Source: Reticulitermes lucifugus
Lineage: Eukaryota > Arthropoda > Insecta > Blattodea > Rhinotermitidae
Reading direction: 5' to 3'
DNA length: 64,000 nucleotides
NCBI GenBank assembly: GCA_026260175.1
Contig: JAKCWW010000092.1
Location: forward strand, 108,048-172,047
The notes under the pieces were generated by a model. It had not been told where the DNA came from, searched no databases, and saw only the letters and a program-made list of their open reading frames with translations. Position 1 is the stretch's first letter. The number at the start of each line of letters is the position of its first letter. The position numbers and the translations under genes are program-made. Shown piece after piece: positions 22,659 through 34,200 of the stretch.

Positions 22659-24604
22659 ACGTAATATTACTTAGTAGAACACAGTTATTTCGTAAACGTA
22701 ACATTTAAACAAGAAAACTGTTAAGGGAAATAAATTGGCAACTTTCCCTCTTAATTTGGACGTCATAGGCGCCTTCGCTTCCTTACGGAATGCCTATTGA
22801 CTTTCCTTCCTGAATCCCTCAGCACTAACATAACAATTCTAAACCCGATATACGGATATTCATTAAATATGGTCCTGGGAAATTTTACGATAAATCGTCA
22901 ACCTATTTCATCTCGGGGTATAACTTGTCAAATACGAGTATAACGGACACGCCACTTGAATTTCTGTATGCATCTCCGGCTTACATGATATTCTTATTAC
23001 CACACGCATAAACCTAACTAAAACTTTAAATTCCTTGAAAGGGAATTTTTTATTTTAATATAATTCTGCATTGAAACGTAATTTTATTTTTTACTGGTAT
23101 TAGACACATCTTAGTGCAAGCCTCTTCTGAATCGTATCAACGACGCTACAATCAAGTGTGATCAGCCGAAAATATTTTACTAAACTCTGCAGACATCCAA
23201 GAGTGCGTTTTTTAAGAATTGAAAAGACAAGTTTAAAACACGCGTATTTATAAAATGCGTGCTTTACATAGTGTGTCAGACGCACGTTATAAAAGTCTAA
23301 TAAAAGTTAATATTCAAAAATTGAAAATCTGCAAAATATGACAGGCCGAAAGCCTCAAATACCTTACGCTATGCCCTTCTTTCCCAACTCTTCCATGATA
23401 TGCCGAAAATTCATTTTAGAAAATACTGGAAGAAAAATTGTGTTGGAGTTTGCCTTGGTCAATTTGGGAAAGAGGTTAAGAACTTTTACTGCAGACATAT
23501 TTATATGCGCCCTATATATAAACATTCGAAGGCCATAATTACGCATACATCATCTGTAATTATATTCAAAATCGAAGTTTCTGTCACTCCCCCACCCCGT
23601 AATAAACGTAGTTTGTCTTATTACAGTCCCTTACTTCTTCTCTTCTGACTTCAAACCGTAGTCTTTAGAGATTAACTGAATGTTGTTTGTCTCTTAGATG
23701 TTATGTAGTTTAAAATAATTGTTAAGTAACCGTGTGGCATGGCCTGGCATTAAGGTCTGTTCACTTTCTTCATTATTGTCATGACAGACGTACAAACAAC
23801 TCAGCTTTACACCACACTGCTTATAATCACAAGCATATTCCACTTTGCAAAGATATTCCGATGCCATATTTTTTTAAGAACGATTTAATATTTTGTGAAA
23901 TACTGCAGCATACGACTGCATTTGCTAACGTTTAAACCCCCTACGTTAATAACAATCCTTCCCAACTGCTGTAAAATTTTAGCATAAATTTTAAATAGGA
24001 AAGAGAAAGCCATTGTAAAAGCACCAGCTGCACTGGTCTTTACATTTTTAATTTAATCTTTCTCGTCCCGAAGGATGGGGATTTCCACGGTTCTTCTCGG
24101 TTCTTACAGTTAAGTGCCGGAAAATTAAGCCTACCTCAAATTGGGCCATGGTCACTTCCATCTATATTCAAATTCATTATTCATTTTTTACTTACCACTC
24201 GACATTTTACAGTCTGAAGTGTTCCTAGCGCCACTAAACAAAGGAAAGCAGGGAGTACCAACAACAAATATCGCTGTGCCGAAACACATTTTATGATGGT
24301 GTTAAACATGCAGGAACAATGTACAGACGACATAAAGCTACAAAACGTCTTATCCGTGTACCTAGATGACAGTCAGCAATAAACTTCACGTTTAACTTTC
24401 ATCACTGCCACTCGCTGATCAGCGGACCAGATTGGTCTGTGGTATAAAATAGAAACATTCTGCCTTGCACTGAAAGAGAAACCGTTTTTTTTCCCTTGTA
24501 CAGCCCGTGTTCTACCTTATTGGCTGTCATCAAGCCTACTGATTGTAACCCCTCGCGCACCTTCCGATATACAATTTACGTTATAGTTTGCTGGCTTTCT
24601 TTCT
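22659..24604. other. no recognisable feature
   Basis: A+T-rich spacer. Open frames on both strands near 23338-23648 overlap each other and have no domain. Confidence 0.5.
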
Positions 24605-24725
24605 TTCCTACTCGGACTCTTGACCCGTGAAAATGGGACCGATACATTGTCCCGAAACGTCGGTAAATAATTACCACACGACGCCGCGTAATATCCCAGA
24701 AGATCTCAGATCTCATCAACATTGC
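24605..24725 (+). repeat. dispersed repeat with GGGAC hairpin, copy 1
   Basis: It shares TGAAAATGGGACCGA, a loop, TTGTCCC, then AAAC, TCGGTAA, GCGTAA and ATCCCAGAAGATC in order with 51478-51583. The GGGAC/GTCCC stem followed by GAAAC resembles the hairpins at 5.5, 31.3 and 35.9 kb. The family name is unknown. Confidence 0.75.
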
Positions 24726-24729
24726 GGCT

Positions 24730-26934
24730 GAAGCCTGAAATCAAGATTAATTTATGCCTTTAATAGACGTATAATATAAATCCATCTTCAGTTTTGGTCA
24801 CAAGGATGGCCTATTACTTATTTATTTTGTACATGTAATTATTTCTAGTTCACTTAATAACCCTTCTGCCAGTGTAACAAAGGGCTTATTCGGAAAGTAG
24901 GTACATACTTCCATTTATATAAAATTAGAATAAAACTTTACACATAAATATACTTATTTTAGTGACGTTCTTCCAGTCAAAGGTTTGCTTTATATTCGGA
25001 CACGTATTTCCGTTCTTGTTCTTACAACGTTTGTGTGTTTGACTGTGCTAACCCGCTGGGAATTATTTCTGTTCTACACAAGAAGCAAAGTTTGTCTTGT
25101 TTATCGCAAACTTTCTTCTCTGTGACGTGCTGCCGCGGATTTGGGAGCGAGCAGAAAGCGGCAGTTTAGCATGAGATGCATGTACGCCGGGAACCCTGTG
25201 AAATAAATTCTTTATTTGTTTATACTTTCGTTCCTACAAAGTTATTTTTCTCCCTCTGTTCTTTACATTTTGTTGCTACTATTCAATCATACTGTAAGAT
25301 TCAATTTCCTTTTATTTCCACTCCGTCGGGTTGATGGTTTTATTTATTTTTTTGTCTGTCTGCGCCGCTGTGAGCTGTCGTGTGACCGGGTCTTCAATCA
25401 AACTGCAATGACTCAACCTGCCACGGATAAAACATGAGGCGGAAAATTGATTTTAAATGACTAGACTGTGATTAGAATCCCCGTGAGTAGTTTACAAGAG
25501 TGTCAGCGCGAGACAGTAATAAAAAGAAAGATAAATGCAAAATAAACTGCAAGGGATAAAAATAGGAGCAATTCCTTCCTTATCTACTTATTCCTAAGTA
25601 ACGGATGCTGTCCTTAGCTTAATATATCATCGGGTAGTAAGATTACAGAATAATGAATTAGAAAAGACGTGGAAGGATGCAGTTGGTTTGGCCTAATATG
25701 AATGTGCACTGTTTCGACTTAAGAATTTTATTTTTTATAATTTCGAGAGGGTTTGACAAAGCTCTTATAAGAAAATTTGGATACAAGAAAGGGTAAAAGG
25801 ACAAAGGATAAACATTCACCGTAATTTAAATTAGTAACTCCGTATTATTAGACTTTATTAAGTCTGTGGAATGAAATTGATGTAGCATTTCATATAGGCC
25901 TACTTGTACCTGTAAATGCGAAATGTATTGCGAAGTCCGTCTGTGATACTCTACAGATGAGGTCATATAGGGAATGAGAAGTTTATATGGGAGGATTTTA
26001 AATACTTAGGGTTTGAGAGGGTTAACTGGAAACAATTGGCATCTTTCACGAAATATTTTCAAAAACATTTAATTTGCCTGTTCTTTCTCTTAACACTATT
26101 ATTTGTAGTCAGTACTCGTTCTTACCTGGTAACTCTATAATTACATATTGCGTCTAAATAATCATGTGTTATGTAAATATAAGGAGAATTTTCCCAGTCA
26201 TGAAAATTAAAACGATAATAATAGCTCCCGAAATATGACGATGAAGAGAATAGGCCTATAGGTTTACAACCACTGAGATTATGAGCTTTGCCAAAAATCC
26301 ATTTCTTATTAATAAAAACTTGAACACGTTTTGGAAATCGGATTTTTCCGTCCTCTGAAAAAGATGTTTGAAAGACACACTGTGGGACCCTGCAGACAAA
26401 AGTGAGGGTAAAATACCCATTGCGCAGGCTATAAAGTTTTATGGGGAATAGTGTTATAATTCAACTGTGATTTCCGTCGGCATTAAGTGGGCATAAATGG
26501 TTGTTTCACGTTGCGGCTGCTTTACTCCGGGGATTGAACCACTATTAAAAATTTATTAGGAGGTTTGGTGTTTTTGACATCCCGGTCTAGACAAATATGA
26601 AGGAAGAAAAATTATAAGCTTTGCATATTATAATATTCTTCTTTATGAAATCACGGAAATTAAAATCAATAAATAGTTCTCTTTGCAGTGAAGTTCAACT
26701 CGTTGATAATGGATTAAGGGGGGCCGAAACATTTACGAAATCAGTTATAGAAGATATTTGGATCTGGTTTGTCGATATATGCACTATAGCATATTTATAC
26801 TTTTCTCTTTTAAATACTTGAAACTCGTTGATAATGGCGCAAGAAGGAAGAAGCATTTTGGAGACTAACTACAGGAAATTATGGTTTTCTGCCTAAATTC
26901 AATGTATATTGCGGTTTTATTTAAAGAAAAATTA
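24730..26934. other. no recognisable feature
   Basis: A+T-rich spacer. Near 25125-25180 a G+C-richer spot holds an inverted pair TGCCGC/GCGGCA. No gene is supported. Confidence 0.5.
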
Positions 26935-26943
26935 CTTGCTCTT

Positions 26944-27014
26944 CTCGGAATCAAACCACGGTGCTTTGATTGTTTTGTCCGTAGCGTAGTTTACTATACC
27001 GACTGAGCTAGGCT
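26944..27014 (-). mobile_element. tRNA-like SINE head or tRNA pseudogene
   Basis: On minus, CCTAGCTCAGTCGGTATAG gives a good A box (TAGCTCAGTCGG), and GGTTTGATTCC is a B box with one mismatch. The stretch between them, including ACAAAACAATCAAAGC, does not form a clear anticodon arm, and no matching acceptor stem was found. A functional tRNA is unlikely. Confidence 0.5.
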
Positions 27015-27074
27015 GACTCCAGTCCTTTAGATAGAGCTGCTGTCAATCCGCAAAAGTTACGTTCCTTTTACGTT

Positions 27075-27108
27075 TTTAATTACTGGACGATGGACATAGT
27101 CCAAAAGC
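27075..27108 (+). repeat. dispersed short repeat, copy 1 (pair at 58511)
   Basis: TACTGGACGATGGACATAG and the following TCCAAAA match 58511-58543 with few changes. GGAC/GTCC forms a small stem followed by AAAA, similar in layout to the hammerhead-like hairpins. Confidence 0.55.
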
Positions 27109-27179
27109 TGAGTCGTTCTGCATGTGGCATGCCATCGCCAGAACGCTGCAGAATTTAATTATCATTATACACATGTATA

Positions 27180-27625
27180 TCCAAAAATACAAAGATTAAG
27201 ATATACAGAACTATAATTTTTCCTGTTGTTTTTTTTATGGGTGTGAGACTTGGTCTCTCACACCAAAGGAGGAACATAGGCTGAGGGTGTTCGAGAATAG
27301 GGTACTGAGGAGGATATTTGTGCCTATGAGGGACGAGGTAACAGGGGAATGGGGAAGATTACATAACGAGGAACTTAATGATCTGTACTCATCACCAAAT
27401 ATTATTCGGGTGATCANNNNNNNNNNNNNNNNNNNNNNNNNNNNNNNNNNNNNNNNNNNNNNNNNNNNNNNNNNNNNNNNNNGGATTGATATGGCTCAGG
27501 ATAGGGACAGGTGGCGGGCTCTTGTGAGTGCGGTAATGAACTTTCTGGTACCATAAAAAGTGTGGAATTTCTTGACTAGCCAACGACCTGCTAGCTTCTC
27601 AAAAAGAACTCTGCTCCATGGAGTT
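27180..27625 (+). mobile_element. 3' part of a non-LTR retrotransposon ORF, family R1t, gap inside
   Basis: Translation shows in order 'KIKIYRTIIFPVV', then after a T8 tract in another frame 'GCETWSLT', 'EEHRLRVFENRVLRRIF', 'RDEVTGEWGRLHNEELNDLY', the gap, and 'IDMAQDRDRWRALVSAVMN'. This is the end of the RT domain plus the conserved tail of a cockroach non-LTR element I recall. The T8 run causes a frameshift, so the copy is broken. It ends with GGAGTTAGTTAGGAG, a remnant of the (TTAG)n tail. 'R1t' is a local label. Confidence 0.85.
27417..27482. other. assembly gap, 66 N
   Basis: An N run inside the retrotransposon tail. Other copies have about 170-180 bp at this position, so the true missing sequence may be longer than 66. 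Confidence 1.
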
Positions 27626-27779
27626 AGTTAGGAGTTATACACATGTATATGTATATCAAGAAGATGTCAATTTATTCTCATGTCGATTATGCTAATGTTG
27701 GTATGTATAGCAGAATTCTGTACACAAAGTCCCCGTAATTTTGCATGACAACCTTCAACGCGAGTCTCACAAACTTTAC

Positions 27780-27960
27780 GGTCCTCCTACTTCTGTCACA
27801 TGACCGCAGCTGCTACGTAAGCAGACGAATACTGGCACCGCCACCGCTCTGATTGCAGAAACACACAAATGGACGCGTGCATGACTTAGCGCACTCTCCC
27901 GACTTGTGACGTCACCCTAGGCTCGCTAAACTTACCTGCTCCTGAAAGTGAAGACTTTGT
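27780..27960. promoter_or_regulatory. CpG-richer patch with a perfect CRE-like site
   Basis: TGACGTCA at 27907-27914 is a perfect CREB/AP-1-type palindrome in a locally G+C- and CpG-richer stretch. No TATA box, initiator or downstream ORF is evident, so regulatory function is only a possibility. Confidence 0.25.
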
Positions 27961-27995
27961 GGACTTAATCCGTCTATACGTCTATTTATCTGGAA

Positions 27996-28063
27996 ATCTT
28001 GGAGCCTCAACATTGTGGAACCCTCAGGGCCTGTCCAGGCCTGCAAAGCGATTCCCTTTGTTG
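27996..28063 (+). mobile_element. SINE family S2, 3' fragment
   Basis: TCTTGGAGCCTCAAC, TGGAACCCTCAGGGCCTG and TCCAGGCCTGCAAAGCGATT match the last ~65 bp of S2 at 17.5 and 62.45 kb. The rest is absent. Confidence 0.7.
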
Positions 28064-31000
28064 TATATAATGTTGACACTTATGTAGCATAATGTCATAA
28101 GAGTTTCTTAACGGCTACCAAAATTAATAATGTGGGTTCCACGAATTTTTTATCAGCCTGTAATATTCGAGTTTTTTAAAACATGAAAATAATTACTTCT
28201 GAAGTTTAGTCGCTTTTGGAGTGTGACGCCGCGTATTGTTGCAGAAACTTATCAAATATTCGAGTATCTTACTGCCTCGGAACATATTTTCTACCTTGAA
28301 TGCAAATGTTTGTTCACTTTTCGGACGGCTTTATTTGCAGAAGGTTAGGCGTTCAGGGGGCTCAGAGCCTAAAGGATGTTGGAGACAGAAACACCAGCGC
28401 CCCTGCTGCTTAGGCTGCAGCTTGTTTCATCACTGATTGAGCTGTCACATTTCTCACAGAAAGCAATTCTGTTGAGTTTTCTGAACGATTAAAGAAAGAA
28501 GTTAGTTTGAAACTGTGAGAGGATCCAAATCCTCTCCAACTCAGGACAGCACTTCATAGCGTCATTCTTTGTTATTTTTACAGATTCTGTGGTTAAAACT
28601 TTTGCGTTCCGTTCTACTTTTAGACGTGACAGTCTACACTTACAATTCTCTAATTATTTTAATGACGGTTGCGATAACTATAAAAGTTTCTGAACAAGAT
28701 AGAATTTGACTTGTGGACAGGTTTGTGAAAGCTGAAATTTTTATGTGCGGTACCTCGCAATCTTATTCCTTCACCAAATAATTTTCAATTCCATACACGA
28801 TTTAATATGCTATTCTCTGTTCTCAAGGTTTAATATAAGAAATGTATTTTATTCTTTCTCTTCCTCTGACTTTGTCTCTCTCAAGCTGCGTGTATGGTCG
28901 TTACTAATTAATTAAGCTGCACGGGTTCAGCTTCGACTTCTTTCACCCTCCCTCTCTTCTCCCCCTCCCCCCTTCCCTTCCTTTCAAAACTTTTTTGTAG
29001 TTGCGGTAACTGTGGCGAAACGTGCAATCTTCGCAAATTGGGTTGTTTTATGGATTAGATTAAAAGCAAAGACTGTTAAATCTTACGGAAGACAAGAGTA
29101 AAGAGAAAGAAAGAATGAATGCCAATCTGTATTCAGTTGAAGTCAATGCTTGTACTGCTTCTCCACAAATTGCCAGTATCTTCGCTTTCCTTTTTCTGCT
29201 TCCGATGGCTTTCGTGATTAGAGTGGAAAATCTTTGTGTCTAAGGAATTAAAGATTTTAAAGTGGGGACGAATTACTACAATATATTCACATGCAATTGT
29301 TTTTAGGTTTTGTCGTGTTATATGTTATTGGAATGTGTTTGTTGACGAAGGAGGTTGGTGTAACTGATAGCGCTCTAGGCCTTTATTCGAGAGGAAATTC
29401 TTAACGGGGTTTAATTTCGGACAAATCACCTTCTATCCAGGTTTAGGGCGTTCGTGGTTTTCTTTCTTCTTCCGTATTTAATTTTCTCTTAATGCCTTCC
29501 GGTCTTCCTAGAGTAATTCGTTTCAATTCCTCAAATTTATGATCTTACCTTGACCTTATTCGCTTCTGTAGAACTACCTTCATGACTTAACTAACGTCGT
29601 TAAATAATCTAAGAATCCATCAATCCTTCACCCACCATCCATTTTGCCTCCCTTGTATTAGACAGTCTGATGTTCCAGCCCATATCCCACAGTAGTTTTT
29701 CCTCCGTCACATTGGTCAGTCTCATCATTTTCTATCTTACTCCAAAACCAGAATTCTGTAGGCATGTATTTTACCCCACTCAGGCAGTTGTTGATTGTGT
29801 AACATTTGATTTATATAACCTTAGCTTGCTGCTGTTTATTTAGGTTGCAAAGACATTCAACGTAAGCCACTTGTTTGAACATGGAAAAGAGAAATTAATT
29901 TACAGGAACATATATGTTCCATGTTCCTTTTTGCTCTTTGCCTTTGTCGAATCCTTTGATATTGCCATCATCACTTAGGAAAGCTTACATAAGCCTGTAT
30001 AAAAGAACAGAAGTAATTTCAAGCATGCCCCCCTATTAAGTGTTGTCCTATGCCTTTCTAAAAAGAAAAATAGAACACCAGGCTCCTCTGATTCTTAGAC
30101 TTTTATCCTTATTACTCAACTTACAAACTGGACTTCTGTCCAGATTCGTTCAGGATGTGGAGAATGTTAACTTGACCTATGCGAACTTTATTTAAAAACA
30201 CTGCCTCCTTTCTACTTTGTCATATTTTTTGCTCATGCATTTCAATCAAATATTTTACACGGTCAAGGTTAATTTATTTAGAAATAATAATATTTACTCT
30301 CTGGAATACTCTTGTTTTCTTTCAGGCCACATTCCTTGCAGCCTATACACAAAACACAAACGTAAATTGCAATTGAATATTGGTGAAATTTATAATATGT
30401 ATTAGTGTCTATTTACCTTTTCTATACATGTGTCATTACAAAATATATAATAGAATAACTGGTTGTAACAAATTTATTATGTGTTTATGTACTATAATTT
30501 AAAAATTAGAAATTGTACTAACACATTAACATTAATAGAGTTAATTTGTATGTAAAATAAGTGTCGTTGAAACATATTCCCCTTTTGACAATCTGCATAT
30601 AACAAAGGTTGTGCAACAAATATAGGTTTTCTTTCTCACAGACGATCTTCTTAATAGGCAAGGTGCATTTATTACTAAAGAGATTCGCTAATGTAATCAG
30701 ACAACACGAAGAAGATACATAATGGCCGGTGTTAAGTGTTGAGGACTAAAATATATTCATCTCTAACTTAATGATAAATTATCGTACAAATTAACTCCAT
30801 GGGACAGAACTTCTTTTTAAACCTAATGTGTTTTCATCTAGTCAAGAGATGATATGTACTTTGACAGAGGAGATGATGATAACTTGCCCTTTGAAGTAAG
30901 GGAATTACGTGGTTCAAAGTAGCATGTTTTAGCGGCATGTTTTTTTCTGTATATTACTGTGTGTTTCATTCTTACACAGAAATTTTATAAATTTTCCAAG

Positions 31001-31335
31001 CTTTGTTTTTGTCTACATATTTAGGTAAGACCGTACCACTTGCAGGTGAAATATCTTCGGTTTTTCCACAGACTACTAAGGATGCAGTGTACTGCAGTGC
31101 GGTTCAAACTGGATATATTATAAAATAAAAACAAATTGCAACAGATACCATAAAAAAGAGTGATTTATTGTGACACAAGATGTGTGACTACAAGTTTTAT
31201 ATTACAGACATAGAAATATACAAAGCAACACCAAACAAACTAAATTTAGCATTGTATCTACCGTGCATTTTCAAATGAGATGTGTTCAAAAATCACCAAC
31301 TAATGCACATAAACTTTTCAATAGTTTATTCCTAA
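28064..31335. other. long spacer; one polypyrimidine tract
   Basis: 28936-28985 is almost pure C/T on plus, a possible triplex-forming tract. The rest is A+T-rich with only short, unrecognised open frames. Confidence 0.5.
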
Positions 31336-31339
31336 AATA

Positions 31340-31384
31340 CCCCTATACGTATTTCAGTGGTTTAAACCACCATCTTCAGGGGGT
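31340..31384 (-). ncRNA. hammerhead-like hairpin motif
   Basis: On minus: CCCC, CUGAAGA, U, a fully paired stem GUGGUU/AACCAC, GAAA, palindrome UACGUA, UA, GGGG. Elements and order are as in the 5.5 and 35.9 kb copies, but stem II and stem III have different bases that still pair. An unpaired U after CUGAAGA and one before GAAA depart from the canonical hammerhead. Confidence 0.45.
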
Positions 31385-32330
31385 CGTGGAGATTAAAATG
31401 CATAGACTTATTAGCAATTAAGCAATTATCAACAACGGTATTTAACTCTGGATAAGGTCTTGTTAAAGTACAGTCGAATTGGGTTATAATAACATGACAG
31501 GGACTGAATACTTTGTAGTTATAAAAAAGCGTTTCTCTAACCATGGAGTATAACGTTACGTTTAACAGTGAGGAATTAATTGTTACGACCAAATATCTGA
31601 CGCTATAGACGAGGTGTCGCATAAACCGATGGCGTTATGACTGGGTTCGGCTTTATGGACAAGGGCATCAACAGTGTCAACAGACATTTCACCTCTGACA
31701 CTCACCAGTAATATTGAACGTAAGAGCGAACCAGTAAAATAAAGAACAAAACCTTTATTGACAATGTTTCAAAATAAAGGTGATAATCAAGGCAGTAAAA
31801 TGAGAAATTAATGAGCCTAATTTCAATTAAATCTCAATACAATTTTACAATTTTTTAACTTTATATTTTAATCCGTGGTTATTTTTTATTTAAATTAAAT
31901 CAAAACGGTAAACATAACTTGAATGTATTGAACCTGCAGTAGCTTGTAGAAAGACGAAAGGTAATTCTCCTGAAGTTTCTAGGTTTGTAGTCTTATATTT
32001 GTTTTCTTGTTTTGTATGTCTTGCCTTCTGTTGAGTATGCTCTGCTTTTTTGTATTGTTTTGTTTATTTGTCTCCTTATGTATATAGTTATTTTCTTTCT
32101 TTTTATTTGTGTACAAGTGCATGGACCACTGTCACCGGGTGACAACCCAGTCGTAGTTAATAAATATCATATATCATATAAAATATGTTATGAAAATGAA
32201 AAAGGTGAAAAATATATAAAAAATGCTATTGTTTATTGCTGCAAAATACACGAATTTGTAAAACATAAGGAAGTAAGAAAAAACGAGATTTCTTAATAAC
32301 CTTTTTTCGATTTCATCTCTTCTCTTATCT
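31385..32330. other. no recognisable feature
   Basis: A+T-rich spacer with no supported gene. Confidence 0.4.
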
Positions 32331-32369
32331 GTGGATGTTTTAAAACGTAAATTACTTTTTTTCGCTCAG

Positions 32370-32660
32370 ACTGAACAATTCTGCAGATTAGAGGCTGCGT
32401 TTCCTGTTACTAGTGCCACTAATGCACGGAAGTGGCTGCTCCAGTTGCTGCTGGTTGCCAGCGTAACGTGGGTGTATCGAGTTGTGCCGTTCAACAAGTT
32501 GATGATGCCACTGGAAGAAAACCGGAAATTAAACCACGGAAGAGTAGAGGGACAATAAACGGTTCTTATAGCGGGTCGGAAGGTTGAAAAGTTGAAGCTG
32601 CTGGTTCGACGGGCTGCAAAGTACCTGTCAGTGGTATCGGTTGGTGGCACTTGTCATTGA
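32370..32660. other. G+C-richer stretch open on both strands, unrecognised
   Basis: Frames of 75 codons (plus, 32331-32558) and 94 codons (minus, 32366-32650) overlap. CpGs are relatively frequent and the boundary to the A+T-rich flank is sharp. No domain is recognised. It directly precedes a retrotransposon tail, so it may be another repeat. Confidence 0.3.
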
Positions 32661-32774
32661 GGAACGGAGAGGAGCAGAAAGAATCACCTCACATTCCGTT
32701 ATTACAAACCACATTATTGAAAAATATGGGAGACGTAAATATTTCCATAAGTGAAATACAAGTATCGATTATAC

Positions 32775-33235
32775 AAGTTTGGTCTCCCATATTGCGGGAG
32801 GAAGATGGGATGTTCGAGAATAGGTTCCTGAGGAAGATATTGGGCCCTAAGAAGGACGAAGTAGCAGAGGGGCATTGATACTTCACAAGGAGAAACGTTA
32901 TGATCTGTACACCTCAGTAAATTTTAATCGGTTAAGCAAATCAAGAAGAATGAGATTGATGTGCATGTAGCACGTATGGGGAGAGGGGAGGTTCATGTAG
33001 GGTTTTGGTGGTAAACCCTGATGGAAAAAGACCACTTTAAATACCTAGACGTAGATGGGAGGGTAATATTAAATTGGATCTTCGGGAAGTGGAATGGGGC
33101 TGCATGGACTGGATGGATCTGGATCAGGATACGGACAGATGGCGGGCTGTTGCTTATGCGACAATGAACCTCCGGATTTCATAAAAAGCGAGGAATCTGT
33201 TGACTAGCTGAGGACTAAAGAAGGACTCTGCTGCA
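32775..33235 (+). mobile_element. 3' end of non-LTR retrotransposon, family R1t
   Basis: It encodes 'MFENRFLRKILGPKKDEVAE', then a stop, then in shifted frames 'SRRMRL' and similar, ending in GGATGGATCTGGATCAGG, GGACAGATGGCGGGCTGTTG and ATGAACCTCCGG. Block order matches 27.2-27.6 kb and supplies the sequence missing in that gap. Several stops and indels make it non-functional. It runs into a TTAG/CAGT simple-repeat tail. Confidence 0.85.
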
Positions 33236-33345
33236 TAGATTTAGTTATTTAGGTTAGTTAGTTAGACAGTCAGTCAGTCAGTTTGTTTTTTGTTTCTTTG
33301 TCAGTTAGTCATTCAGTCAGTAAGATACTTAGCTAGTTGCTTAGA
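33236..33345 (+). repeat. (TTAG)/(TCAG)n simple-repeat tail
   Basis: Imperfect tetranucleotides (AGTTAGTTAG, CAGTCAGTCAGTCAG) directly follow the retrotransposon 3' end. The same arrangement occurs at 41283-41405, so the tail belongs to the element. Confidence 0.8.
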
Positions 33346-34200
33346 CTACACGAATAATTTAGGTATGGCGGAAACAAGCTCTCTTCATTATTTTCACCAT
33401 TACGAAAACACATTGAAATGGTAACAAGAGACTTACCAATATTTCTGTTAACTAAACATCGTTATAAGCGCAGAAGCTTAAGGCAAATATGTATGACCCT
33501 TTTTTTTTTTTTGAAAGTGAAGCCCCAAGAGCGGATCGTTGGAAATAGCAACATCATGACGCTTCCAATGAGAGATGGAAGATGGGTTCAAATCAGTCAA
33601 TTCACAGTCTTATTGCTACTATTCCTCTGGTCAGATTCTTCTTTAAAAAAGTGATATAACCAAAAATGTAATCAAATCTTTAGGCTTTCACGGCCTGGAC
33701 AGTATTTTGTAATGCAGTAATCTCGGTGAAATATCAACGGATGAATGTATATACATATATTTTAATTTTTGAATATACATCCCGTTGAGTTTGGTATTTC
33801 TGTATAATTACAATGGTATATAAATATACATAGGTGTATAAGTATATTGTTCGCCAGCTGTGTACATTGATGAATGCTGACAGTAGACCTGGATTTTTGT
33901 TATCAACGAAACGCACAGTGACATAAAAATTGTCTTATTGACCTAAAACTCTTTGTATTCTACTTCATGACTGCTTACCATTAAAGCTTACAAGCCACAT
34001 TTTATGTTTCCTTGTTACGCGTCTTTTAAACCGAATTATCCTGTTTCCTTCATTGCTCCTTTTTCCAATTATTTGCAGTTACCACCATAAATATCTCATT
34101 CTCCAACAGCCCCAATCCATCCTTAACATAAATAAATATAAAAGGAATGAACGATCAAAATAATTTTTGCGCAATATCATTTGTAATGACTGTTTAAATA
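33346..34200. other. no recognisable feature
   Basis: A+T-rich spacer. GTATATACATATAT near 33747 is a small self-complementary stretch. Confidence 0.4.

Noticed and set aside
26944-27014. Functional tRNA gene
   Set aside because: A and B boxes are present, but no acceptor stem, no clear anticodon arm and a mutated B box.
33236-33345. Possible insect telomeric (TTAGG)n repeat
   Set aside because: The unit is TTAG/TCAG (4 bp), not TTAGG, and it directly follows a retrotransposon 3' end.
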